From assembly GCF_937927635.1 (NCBI RefSeq), contig NZ_CALBRW010000016.1, positions 62,001 to 126,000 on the forward strand: a stretch of DNA of 64,000 nucleotides, in the 5' to 3' direction. Below, in pieces: positions 1-7,522 of this stretch (its first letter is position 1; each line of letters begins with the position of its first letter). The notes below the pieces were generated by a model. That model ran no database searches. It was not told the DNA's origin and saw only the letters and a program-made list of their open reading frames with translations. Origin of the DNA: an uncultured Microbacterium sp. Lineage in GTDB: Bacteria; Actinomycetota; Actinomycetes; Actinomycetales; Microbacteriaceae. The translations under genes and the position numbers were made by a program.

Positions 1-1163
1 CGCACCGCGATGACGTACCGCAGCCCGTGGGTGGGATGCCCGAGCGCGAGCTCATCCCCGTCGACGACCGCGAACGGGGTCCCGTGCGCAAGCGTGCGGG
101 TGCGCCCCGCGGCATCCGTCAGTACGAGCTCGCCGACCGCGCCGGCGACTGCTGCGACACCGTCGCCACGGAAACGCAGCACGCATCCGCCGACACTCTC
201 CAGAACAGCCGCTCCGGCCGGATTCCCGACTGCCCTGTTCGCGTCGCGCAGCGCCGTGCGGTCCGCGACCCCTGACGCCGAGACGCCCAGCGCCGCATGC
301 CCGGACCGCCCCAGATCCTGCACCAGCAACTGCAGCGAAGGCCGGACGACCTCCACGGTTCCGAGCGCAGCGACGGATCCCACCCCCGCAGCGGAACCGG
401 ATCCCGTCCCCGCCCGGTGACCCGCCCCATCGAGCGCAACGACGGCATCCCCCGGGCGAGCTGGCATCGGGTCTGGCGGGAGCGCGACGGAGGAGCGCGG
501 GGGCATGTCTCGACCGGGGGATGCCGTCGCGGAGCGGACCGCCCCACCCCGAACCGAAGCAGGTGCACGAACGAAACGCACCAGGGTCCCCGGCGACATC
601 AGCGCCGGCGGGTCCCTCTCGATGTCCCACATCACGGCATCCGTCCGCCCGATCAGCTGCCAGCCGCCCGGGCTCTCCCGCGGGTACACGCCCGTGAAGT
701 GCCCGGCGAGCCCCACCGACCCCGCGGGCACGCGGGTGCGCGGCGACGACCGACGCGGCACGTCGAACAGCGAGTCGCTGCCGACCGTGTAGCCGAATCC
801 GGGGGCGAAGCCCGAGAAGGCGACCTGCCACTCCGCCGCCAGGTGCCTGTTCACGACCTCTTCGGCTGAGACGCCCAGCAGGGTCGCGACCTCGTCGAGG
901 TCCTCGCCGTCGTACTGCACGGGGATGCTGACCTCGCGCGTGTGGCGCACGTGCGCGGCATCCACCGGCGTCGCCTCCACCACCGCAGCGAGCTCCGCGG
1001 CGGACACGCGCAGCGGGTCGAAGCGCACCAGTACGGTGCGGGCACCGGGGATCCGCTCGACCACCCCATGGATGCCGTCCCAGGCGAGGTTCAGGCGCAT
1101 GGCCTCGTCGAGGTCTGCCGCCTCGACGAGCAGTGCGCGATCGGATGCCGTGAGGATGCGCAT
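1..1163 (-). CDS. pxpBC: Fused 5-oxoprolinase subunits PxpB-PxpC (KipI-KipA type), partial at window edge
   Basis: The frame is open from the ATG at 1163 to the window edge (387 codons). The first ~200 residues are the KipI/PxpB domain, with FSGFAPGFGY near residue 105 and GSVGLAG followed by YPRESPGGW. From about residue 263 the KipA/PxpC domain begins (VQDLGRSGHAALGVSASG). In the known pathway PxpA, PxpB and PxpC together cleave 5-oxoproline to glutamate using ATP. The domains are joined by a ~50-residue low-complexity linker that contains a 90-bp inverted repeat (440-529). The start overlaps the upstream stop as TGATG, so translation is probably coupled. It is the last visible gene of the operon, and the C-terminus lies outside the window. 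Confidence 0.93.
   Translation of the reverse strand, partial: MRILTASDRALLVEAADLDEAMRLNLAWDGIHGVVERIPGARTVLVRFDPLRVSAAELAAVVEATPVDAAHVRHTREVSIPVQYDGEDLDEVATLLGVSAEEVVNRHLAAEWQVAFSGFAPGFGYTVGSDSLFDVPRRSSPRTRVPAGSVGLAGHFTGVYPRESPGGWQLIGRTDAVMWDIERDPPALMSPGTLVRFVRAPASVRGGAVRSATASPGRDMPPRSSVALPPDPMPARPGDAVVALDGAGHRAGTGSGSAAGVGSVAALGTVEVVRPSLQLLVQDLGRSGHAALGVSASGVADRTALRDANRAVGNPAGAAVLESVGGCVLRFRGDGVAAVAGAVGELVLTDAAGRTRTLAHGTPFAVVDGDELALGHPTHGLRYVIAV
440..529. repeat. In-frame palindromic element in the PxpB-PxpC linker
   Basis: Left arm 440-460 and right arm 509-529 pair over 21 positions with one mismatch; the outer 16 bases, CGACGGCATCCCCCGG, pair perfectly. The element is 90 bp, exactly 30 codons, and encodes residues ~212-242 of the fused protein. 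It lies precisely between the two conserved domains. Confidence 0.65.
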
Positions 1164-1963
1164 CAGACGATGTATTCCGCGTCGGGAACGTCGGTGATGA
1201 ACATGTAGCCGGGGGAATGCGTCACGGCGAACGGCGGCTTGGATGCCATGATCGCGGCCTGCGGGGTGACGCCGCACGCCCAGAAGACGGGGATCTCGCC
1301 GTCGCGCACCTCGGGCGCATCGCCGAAATCGGGCGCATTCAGATCGAGGATCCCCAGCGACGCGGGATCGCCGATGTGCACGGGGGCGCCGTGCACGGCG
1401 GGCGTGCGGCCGGAGATCTGCACGGCGTCCGCGACCCGGGATGCCGGGATCGGCCGCATCGAGACGACCATCTCCCCGCTCAGCCGCCCAGCCGGGGCGC
1501 ACGCGACGTTCGTGCGGTACATGGGCACGTTGCGGCCGAGCTCCTGGTGGCGGATGGGGATGCTTGCCTCGACGAGCCCGGTCTCGAAGGTGAAGCTGCA
1601 GCCGATGAGGAAGGCGACCAGGTCGGGATGCTCATCCCAGGCGGCCGTGGCGTCGGTCACCTCCTCGGTGAGGATGCCGTCGCGCCAGATGCGGTACTGG
1701 CCGATGTCGGTGCGGATGTCGCTGCCGGGCGCCAGCGCGGATTCAACCTGGCCCTGCTCGATGACCTCGAGCACCGGGCACGGCTTCGGGTTGCGCTGGG
1801 CGAACAGCAGGGTCTCGAACGCCCAGTCGGCAGGGACGGCGATGAGGTTGGCCTGCGTGAGCCCGGCGGCCACGCCGCTGGTGGGTTCGGCCAGGCCCTC
1901 GCGGTAGGCGCGCCGCGCGGCACGGGCGGCGGCCAGCTGGTCGGCGGTGGCGAGCACGGACAT
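1163..1963 (-). CDS. ycsI: YcsI/DUF1445 family putative hydro-lyase
   Basis: A 266-residue soluble protein of the YcsI/DUF1445 family, annotated elsewhere as putative hydro-lyase or D-glutamate cyclase-like. Conserved features include the N-terminal R-x-AYREG segment, LTQANLIAVPADWA near residue 35, CSFTFE and the C-terminal THSPGYMFITD. The ATG at 1963 is chosen because it follows the pxpA stop by one base and begins the family-like sequence. In Bacillus subtilis the same set (ycsF, ycsG, ycsI, kipI, kipA) forms one operon, so a role in 5-oxoproline or related amino-acid turnover is the best inference. The exact reaction is not known from sequence. Confidence 0.88.
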   Translation of the reverse strand: MSVLATADQLAAARAARRAYREGLAEPTSGVAAGLTQANLIAVPADWAFETLLFAQRNPKPCPVLEVIEQGQVESALAPGSDIRTDIGQYRIWRDGILTEEVTDATAAWDEHPDLVAFLIGCSFTFETGLVEASIPIRHQELGRNVPMYRTNVACAPAGRLSGEMVVSMRPIPASRVADAVQISGRTPAVHGAPVHIGDPASLGILDLNAPDFGDAPEVRDGEIPVFWACGVTPQAAIMASKPPFAVTHSPGYMFITDVPDAEYIV

Positions 1964-1964
1964 G

Positions 1965-2735
1965 TCAGGCTCCCCGGCCGGCGAACGGAGCGATCGTGAT
2001 GCCGGCATCCTGCAGCATCCGCTTGGTCTCGGTCGCCATCGCGATCGCGCCGGCGCTGTCGCCGTGCACGCAGATGGATGCGGCATCCACCCGCACGTCG
2101 GTGCCGTCGATGGCGCGGATCAGACCGGTCTCGGCGAAGCGCACCATGCGCTCTGCAACGGCGGAGGCGTCGTGCAGCACGGCGCCCTCCTGGGTGCGCG
2201 AGACCAGCTGCCCGTCGGGCTGGTACGCGCGGTCGGCGAACGCCTCAGCGGCGACCTGGAGCCCGGCCTTCGACGCGACCTCGAGAGCGACGCCGCCGGC
2301 CAGGCCGAGCATCACGAGGTTCGGGTCGATCGCCCTGATGGCCGCGGCCACGTCGGCCGCCTGCCGCTCGTCGCGGGCGATGGTGTTATACAGCGCGCCG
2401 TGCGGTTTGACGTACGACACCGCGCCGCCGGCGGCCTTCGCCAGGCCGATCAGCGCGCCCAGCTGGTACTCGACGTGCGCCTGCAGCGTGGCCGAGTCGA
2501 TCTGCACGTTGGTGCGGCCGAAGTTCTCGTAGTCGCGATAGCCGGGGTGCGCGCCGATGACCACGCCGTTGCGCACGGCGGCGTCGAGCGTCTCCCGGAT
2601 GCCCTCTGGGCTGCCGGCGTGGAACCCGCACGACACGTTGGCGCTGGTGACGATCCCGAGCATCGCCGCGTCGTCACCGACGATGCGGTCGGGCGTGTTC
2701 TCGCCGAGATCCGAGTTCAGATCGATGGTTGCCAT
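1965..2735 (-). CDS. pxpA: 5-oxoprolinase subunit PxpA (LamB/YcsF family)
   Basis: A 256-residue protein beginning MATIDLNSDLGE, the LamB/YcsF signature, followed by ANVSCGFHAGSPEGI near residue 37, IGAHPGYRDYENFGR and YVKPHGALYN. These polar clusters are the conserved active-site regions of PxpA. With PxpB and PxpC it converts 5-oxoproline, formed spontaneously from glutamine or glutamate, to L-glutamate in the cytoplasm. The length is normal for the family. It follows the transporter gene by 35 bp and precedes ycsI by one base, so all four genes look co-transcribed leftward from the promoter region at 4046-4147. Confidence 0.95.
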   Translation of the reverse strand: MATIDLNSDLGENTPDRIVGDDAAMLGIVTSANVSCGFHAGSPEGIRETLDAAVRNGVVIGAHPGYRDYENFGRTNVQIDSATLQAHVEYQLGALIGLAKAAGGAVSYVKPHGALYNTIARDERQAADVAAAIRAIDPNLVMLGLAGGVALEVASKAGLQVAAEAFADRAYQPDGQLVSRTQEGAVLHDASAVAERMVRFAETGLIRAIDGTDVRVDAASICVHGDSAGAIAMATETKRMLQDAGITIAPFAGRGA

Positions 2736-2770
2736 GTCATGCTCCGTTTCGTGCGGGTTCCGGGTGTGCG

Positions 2771-4045
2771 TCAGGCGCCGACGCCGAGGAAGGCGAAGAT
2801 CGGACCCACCGAGGTGATCCCCATGTACCAGGTCAGCAGCGTGACCAGGGTGCCGGCGATCAGCAGCCACAGCGGGTACTTCCTGGTGCCGAGCAGGTCG
2901 CGGCGGAACCAGCCGATGTACATGAAGACTGTCAGACCGATCGGCAGGATGAGGCCGTTGAAGCCACCGACGAACACCAGGATCGCGGCCGGCGCGGTGC
3001 CGATCGACAGGTAGATGATCCACGAGACCACGATGAACGCCACGGTGGCCCACTGCAGCGACCAGCCGCCGAGGAAGCGCTTGTGGAAGGTGGAGAGGAA
3101 GGATGCCGAGGTGTACGCGGCCCCGATCACAGAGCTCAGCGCCGCGGCCCAGAAGATCGCGCCGAAGATGCGCAGGCCGGCATCGCCCAGCACGGCGCCG
3201 AACGCCTGGCCGGCGGGGTTGGCGGCCTGGCCGGAGAGGTCGAGGGTCACGCCGGACGCCACCACGCCGAGGATGGCGAGGAACAGCACGTACCGCATGA
3301 TGCCGGTGACGAACACGCCGTTGGAGGCGGCGCGCATGACGGGGCCGGCGTACTCGGGCCCGGTGTGCCCGGAGTCCAGGTAGCGGTGCGCACCGGAGTA
3401 CGTGATGTACCCGCCGACGGTGCCGCCCACGATCGTGGTGATGGTCGTGAAGTTGATGCTGTCGGGGATGATCGTCTGCCGCAGCGCGTCGCCGACCGGA
3501 GGCCCGGAGACGATCGCGACGATCACCGTCATGGCGATCATCCCGATGCCCAGCACGATGAGGACGATGTCCATCACCCGCCCGGCCTTCTTGATGAGGA
3601 AGATGATGATGGCCAGGGCGCCGGTGATCAGGCCGCCGAGTTTGGGGTCGACGCCCAGCAGGGCGTTCAGGCCCAGCCCGCCACCGGCGATGTTGCCGAT
3701 GTTGAAGGCCAGGCCGCCGATGATCACCAGCACGGCGATCACGTGGCCGGAGAACGGGATGGCGCTGTTGGCGAGCTCGCCGGCGCGCTTGCCGGACGAG
3801 GTGATCATGCGCCAGATGTTCAGCTGCACGCAGATGTCGATGATCACCGAGAGCAGGATGGCGAAGGCGAACGAGGCGCCCATCGTCTGCGTGAAGGTGG
3901 CGGTCTGGGTGATGAAGCCGGGGCCGATGGCGGAGGTCGCCATGAGGAAGATCGCGCCGATGACGGCACTGCGGCCCACGCGCTTCTTCGTGGCGGCCAG
4001 GCGTGCTTCATCCTCGGCGGAGAGGGAGTGTGTCTGCTCAGACAT
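2771..4045 (-). CDS. NRAMP-like transporter of the 5-oxoproline operon
   Basis: A 424-residue integral membrane protein with about 11 hydrophobic helices. It matches the NRAMP-like transporters (YcsG type) found in 5-oxoprolinase operons. Metal-transporting NRAMPs carry DPGN in the first helix; here the equivalent segment reads AIGPGFITQT near residue 38, and no MPH motif is evident in helix 6. The classical metal site therefore appears to be missing. Given the operon, uptake of 5-oxoproline or a related acid is a reasonable alternative to divalent metal, but this is inference. It is the first gene of the leftward operon. The start ATG at 4045 opens the charged N-terminus MSEQTHSLSAEDEARL. 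Confidence 0.85.
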   Translation of the reverse strand: MSEQTHSLSAEDEARLAATKKRVGRSAVIGAIFLMATSAIGPGFITQTATFTQTMGASFAFAILLSVIIDICVQLNIWRMITSSGKRAGELANSAIPFSGHVIAVLVIIGGLAFNIGNIAGGGLGLNALLGVDPKLGGLITGALAIIIFLIKKAGRVMDIVLIVLGIGMIAMTVIVAIVSGPPVGDALRQTIIPDSINFTTITTIVGGTVGGYITYSGAHRYLDSGHTGPEYAGPVMRAASNGVFVTGIMRYVLFLAILGVVASGVTLDLSGQAANPAGQAFGAVLGDAGLRIFGAIFWAAALSSVIGAAYTSASFLSTFHKRFLGGWSLQWATVAFIVVSWIIYLSIGTAPAAILVFVGGFNGLILPIGLTVFMYIGWFRRDLLGTRKYPLWLLIAGTLVTLLTWYMGITSVGPIFAFLGVGA

Positions 4046-4111
4046 GAGGGGGATGTCCCATCGTCGTTGGTGGGTGTCGGATGACACTGAGTGTAGAACA
4101 TACCAGGCATT

Positions 4112-4124
4112 ATTGTTCAACAAT
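4112..4124. promoter_or_regulatory. Putative GntR operator between the 5-oxoproline operon and its regulator
   Basis: A perfect 13-bp palindrome, ATTGTTCAACAAT, lies in the 102-bp divergent intergenic region. It overlaps the -35 box of the rightward gntR promoter, as expected for autorepression together with control of the divergent operon. Confidence 0.7.
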
Positions 4125-4141
4125 CTTTCGTCCCCTACTCT
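4113..4141 (+). promoter_or_regulatory. gntR promoter giving a leaderless transcript
   Basis: TTGTTC (4113-4118), a 17-nt spacer, then TACTCT (4136-4141). The -10 ends six bases before the ATG at 4148, so the predicted transcript starts at or next to the start codon. Confidence 0.6.
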
Positions 4142-4147
4142 GGAGCC

Positions 4148-4786
4148 ATGCCCTCCCACGTCCCGCTGGCCGACGAGCTGCGCACGCGCATCATCGCCGG
4201 TGACTTCGCGCCGGGGTCGCGGCTGTCGGAGTCGGCGCTGGCCGAGCAGCTGGACGTCTCCCGCAACACTCTGCGTGAGGCGTTCCGCGTGCTGGCCGAG
4301 CAGGGCCTGGTCGAGCATGTGCCGCACCGCGGCGTCTCTGTCGCCTCCCCGACCATCGCCGACGTGATCGACATCTACCGCGCACGCCGCGTTATCGAGT
4401 GCACGGCGCTGCGCTACTCCGAGCCCGAGCACCCCGCGGTGCAGCTGATGCGGGATTCGCTGACGGATGCCGAGGAGCATCTCCCCACCGGAGACTGGAT
4501 CCGCGTGGGCAGCGCCAACATGGCGTTCCACGACGCGATCGTGGCACTCGCCGACAGCCCGCGCCTGGCGCGCACGTACCGTGATGTGGCCGCTGAGCTG
4601 CGCCTGGTGTTCCTGGAGATCGACGACCCCCGTGCGCTCCACGAGCCGTTCGTGCGCAAGAACCGCACGGTGCTGACGGCGCTGCTCGAGCATGGTCCGG
4701 CCGCGGCGGCAGACGAGCTCGAGCGCTATCTGATGGCCTCCGAGCGAACGGTGCTGGGAGCCTTCACGCGCATGGGCAGGGAGTAG
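4148..4786 (+). CDS. GntR family regulator (FadR/FCD subfamily)
   Basis: A 212-residue regulator. The N-terminal winged helix (residues ~1-65: PLADELRTRIIAGDFAPGSRLSESALAEQLDVSRNTLREAFRVL) is followed by an all-helical FCD effector domain (FHDAIVALADSPRLARTYRDV). FCD regulators usually bind small carboxylic acids. The gene is divergent from the pxp operon, and the shared intergenic region holds a perfect palindrome, so it probably controls that operon in response to 5-oxoproline or a related acid and also itself. Bacillus uses an IclR-type regulator (KipR) at the corresponding locus. Confidence 0.92.
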   Translation: MPSHVPLADELRTRIIAGDFAPGSRLSESALAEQLDVSRNTLREAFRVLAEQGLVEHVPHRGVSVASPTIADVIDIYRARRVIECTALRYSEPEHPAVQLMRDSLTDAEEHLPTGDWIRVGSANMAFHDAIVALADSPRLARTYRDVAAELRLVFLEIDDPRALHEPFVRKNRTVLTALLEHGPAAAADELERYLMASERTVLGAFTRMGRE

Positions 4787-4819
4787 CCGCGACCGGACTA
4801 CCGGCGTCGATCCCTGTCT

Positions 4820-6091
4820 TCACGGGCCGAGCAGCGCGAACGGAACGACCGCGACACGATCAGAACGCCGATATGCATATGGGCCTGTGGTGACAATGAC
4901 CTTCTCGATGAGTCGCTCGCCGAGTTGCTCCTCAAGCCAGTTCAGGTGGCGCACGTCGCGATCTTCGATCACCCCGGCAAGCTTGACTTCGATTGCGACC
5001 ACGCTCATGTCCTCGGCCTCGACGATGATATCCACTTCGTGGTCGGTGTTCCTGGTCCGAAGATGGCTCACGCGTGCGCCTGCGGCCTCCGCATAGGTCC
5101 GCACAGACTGAACGACCAGGGACTCGAAAAGAGCACCAAGCCACGACGCTGCGAAAGGGCGAATCTTCGAGTTCTTACCCCGCAACAGTGACGCCTCGTC
5201 AACGCCCGCCATCCTGGCGGCGAGCGCAGGATCAACGACATGGTGCTTCGGTGTGCGGGTCAGCCGACGCAACGGCGCGAATGCAGGCGTCCATGCGGGC
5301 AGCGGGTCGAGCACGAATATCCGCTGAAGATGATCCCTATACGCGTCAACCGTCTGCCGGGCGGGCTTGTCCGACTCCCCTGCCGTCGCAGCATCGAGAA
5401 TCGCGCTGTACGAGGCATCCGTCGCCGTTGCCGCGCCGTATGCTGCCAGCCACGCACGGACCGTGCTTGGACGCCGTATCGAGGCACCGCTCTCTGGGAG
5501 CTCCCGATCCACGATCCTCGCGATGTAGCTGTCCAGTTGCGCCTTCCTCGCCCGGTCGGGCAGGGATCGGATGCCGGGGAAACCAGACCGCAGGAGCTCG
5601 TCGACATAGCCACCCAACCCCACATCGGTGACCCCGCCGATCTGCACACTCGTGCCTGCCAACATCGCACTAAGCGAAACCTCCGGGGTGCTGATGCCTC
5701 GCTCACTGAACGCGAGAGGCCTCATCAGCATGCTGACGATGCGCCCGGCGCCCGAATGCATCCGAGCACCGACCGGCGGATTCGCAGAGCCAGTGAGAAG
5801 AAACTGTCCACCCGTCGAGTCGGTATCGACAGCGCGCCGAACAGCGTCCCAGACAGACGGAACGAGCTGCCACTCGTCAATGAGAAATGGATGGGGGGCG
5901 CTGCGGATCAGTGACAGGTCTGCCTCGAAAGGCTGCCGTTGTGCTGGATCGTCGAACGATGCCTCAGCCACTGCACGCTGCCGTGCTGTCGCAGTCTTCC
6001 CTACGCCTTTGGCACCCTCGAGTGCAATCGCCGCGAGTCCGGGCAAGAGGTCGTCGAGCGCGTCATCGATGACTCTGCGTTGGTACGGCAT
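4820..6091 (-). CDS. AAA ATPase with DUF4143 domain
   Basis: A 423-residue protein: N-terminal P-loop ATPase with Walker A GAKGVGKTATA near residue 27 and Walker B PFLIDEWQ near residue 73, a sensor-like LLTGSANPP, then a DUF4143 C-terminal region. The tail has EVDIIVEAED followed by AIEVK, resembling the D...ExK core of PD-(D/E)XK nucleases. The cellular role of this family is unknown. TAGATT sits at 6098-6103, six bases before the ATG, so the mRNA is probably leaderless. The gene has fewer of the GGATGCC/GGCATCC heptamers typical of its neighbours and lies next to a decayed regulator fragment, which suggests an acquired segment. A distant relative lies at 43834-45090. Confidence 0.88.
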   Translation of the reverse strand: MPYQRRVIDDALDDLLPGLAAIALEGAKGVGKTATARQRAVAEASFDDPAQRQPFEADLSLIRSAPHPFLIDEWQLVPSVWDAVRRAVDTDSTGGQFLLTGSANPPVGARMHSGAGRIVSMLMRPLAFSERGISTPEVSLSAMLAGTSVQIGGVTDVGLGGYVDELLRSGFPGIRSLPDRARKAQLDSYIARIVDRELPESGASIRRPSTVRAWLAAYGAATATDASYSAILDAATAGESDKPARQTVDAYRDHLQRIFVLDPLPAWTPAFAPLRRLTRTPKHHVVDPALAARMAGVDEASLLRGKNSKIRPFAASWLGALFESLVVQSVRTYAEAAGARVSHLRTRNTDHEVDIIVEAEDMSVVAIEVKLAGVIEDRDVRHLNWLEEQLGERLIEKVIVTTGPYAYRRSDRVAVVPFALLGP

Positions 6092-6462
6092 AGCCCCAAT
6101 CTAACAGATGGACGACATTCCAACTAACAAATTGACACATACGTACTCAGCAGATTGACATCTTCGATGTCCACTGGGCGGTCACAGGCCCGCACCCTGC
6201 CATCCCAGCCTCGAGCGAAAGACCGCAACAATGTTGCGCACCGAAATCCCTATCCTGAGTGCGTGCAGGACCCAATCGACTACATACCAACACGCCGAGG
6301 GTCGCAGGCGGTGCTTCGAACGCACACATCGCGGCCAGGATGTACCTCAGCGACTCCACCGTAAGATCATCGATCAGTCGGATGATCCGACGGCTGAACG
6401 TCGAGAATCGCGTACAGCTTGCGAAACTGATCTGGGACAAGGTCCATAGGCGGCCATAACCC
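6092..6462. other. Intergenic region with decayed coding sequence
   Basis: About 370 bp without an intact gene, visibly richer in A and T than its surroundings. The first bases hold the promoter of the leftward ATPase (TAGATT at 6098-6103). The right half holds the LuxR-type remnant. Nothing recognisable was seen in 6110-6255. Confidence 0.6.
6259..6459 (+). pseudogene. LuxR-type helix-turn-helix remnant
   Basis: The reading frame GTG 6259 to TAA 6459 ends in a clear GerE/LuxR DNA-binding segment: VAGGASNAHIAARMYLSDST, then VRSSISRMIRRLNVENRVQL. The usual LTPRE...VLRL stretch before VAGG is reduced to NTPR, the frame is closed by TGA just upstream at 6256, and no receiver or sensor domain remains. 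It is best read as the 3' end of a response-regulator gene after deletion. A small expressed HTH protein is possible but unlikely. Confidence 0.65.
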
Positions 6463-7461
6463 TCAGACAGCCGGCGCCGACCCCCGCACGATCAACTCGG
6501 TCGGCAGGACGGTCAGCGGCGCAGGACGGTGACCGGCCAGCAGGTCGATCATCATGCCCGCCAGCATCTCACCCTGCCGGAACATCGGCTGGCGGACGCT
6601 GGTGAGATCGGATGCCGCGGCCAGGGGCGAATCGTCGAACCCGATCACCGCGACATCCTCGGGCACGCGCAGACCCGCCGAGCGCAGCACGCCGATCGCG
6701 CCGCGGGCCATCAAGTCGCTCGCGACGAAGACGGCATCCGGGCGCTCGGGCTGCGCCAGCAGCAGGGCTGCGGCATCCGCTCCACCCTGCTCACTGAAGT
6801 CTCCGTCGATCTCCCCGCAGGGCTGCAGTCCGGCATCCGCGAGCTCGGCGAGGAACCCGTCGCGACGGTCCACGCTGACGGCCATGGTCATGGTGCCGGT
6901 GATGGTGGCGATGCGGCGCCGGCCCAGGGCGATCAGGTGCGCGACCGCCCCGCGCGCCGCGGCGGCGTTGTCCACGTCGATGATGATGTCGCTCTGGCGC
7001 ACGGTGGTCGGGCGTCCGCCGAAGACCACCGGCACCGTGTCAGCGATGCTGTCCACGAAGGCGTCGCTGGCGTGGTGGGAGACGATCAGCGCACCGTCCA
7101 CCCCGCCGTTGCGCACGAACCGCACCATCTTTCCGCCCGGGTCGTCGCTGGCGATGAGCAGATTGAGGATGTAGTCGGAGTCCGCCAGTCGAGCGCTGAT
7201 CCCGGCGACGACGGATGCCAGGAACGGGTCTCCGAAGAAGCGCGTGGTGTCCTCCGGCACGACCAGGCCGATGGCATGGGTCTGCCGGCTGGCCAGCGAC
7301 CGCGCGGCGCGGTTGGGCGCATAGTTGAGCTCGGCGATGGCGCGCTGCACGGCGGCGAGCGCCCCCGAGCTGACCGCAGGGGAGCCGTTGACGACGCGGG
7401 AGACCGTCGAGCGCGAGACCCCGGCGAGAGCGGCGACCTCTTCGATCGTGGGGCGGGGCAT
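6463..7461 (-). CDS. LacI family regulator, probable CelR/BglR-type repressor
   Basis: A 332-residue LacI/GalR repressor. The HTH is PTIEEVAALAGVSRSTVSRV at residues 3-22, with the hinge helix around AARSLASRQTHAIGLVVP; the periplasmic-binding-protein-like effector domain follows, with RPDAVFVASDLMARGAIGVL and VIGFDDSPLA. ATG 7461 is chosen; an ATG immediately before it (7464) is equivalent. It lies downstream of the GH1 beta-glucosidase on the same strand. That gene carries TGGGAGCGCTCCCA in its promoter, the operator of Thermobifida CelR, which responds to cellobiose. Repression of the beta-glucosidase is therefore the likely role; the assignment rests on synteny and operator sequence. Confidence 0.93.
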   Translation of the reverse strand: MPRPTIEEVAALAGVSRSTVSRVVNGSPAVSSGALAAVQRAIAELNYAPNRAARSLASRQTHAIGLVVPEDTTRFFGDPFLASVVAGISARLADSDYILNLLIASDDPGGKMVRFVRNGGVDGALIVSHHASDAFVDSIADTVPVVFGGRPTTVRQSDIIIDVDNAAAARGAVAHLIALGRRRIATITGTMTMAVSVDRRDGFLAELADAGLQPCGEIDGDFSEQGGADAAALLLAQPERPDAVFVASDLMARGAIGVLRSAGLRVPEDVAVIGFDDSPLAAASDLTSVRQPMFRQGEMLAGMMIDLLAGHRPAPLTVLPTELIVRGSAPAV

Positions 7462-7487
7462 CATCGTCTCGTTTCGGTGCGGGAGAC

Positions 7488-7509
7488 GCTTCGACAGGCT
7501 CAGCGACCC
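7488..7509. repeat. Dispersed repeat, GCTTCGACAGGCTCAG family
   Basis: The segment reads GCTTCGACAGGCTCAGCG then ACCC. Recognisable relatives occur at 38760-38807 (as an inverted pair), 56104-56122 and 62513-62531, the last two inside genes. This copy lies in the 61-bp gap between the GH1 gene and lacI. Confidence 0.55.
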
Positions 7510-7522
7510 AGGTGTCGACAGA

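Noticed and set aside
52..831. A 259-codon minus-strand frame at the window start
   Set aside because: It is out of frame with the pxpBC gene, is Arg/Gly-rich and has no family features. The PxpB and PxpC motifs lie in the neighbouring frame.
4820..6091. DUF4143 ATPase as part of a toxin-antitoxin or defence operon
   Set aside because: No partner gene is adjacent on the same strand and the family function is unknown, so no system was assigned.
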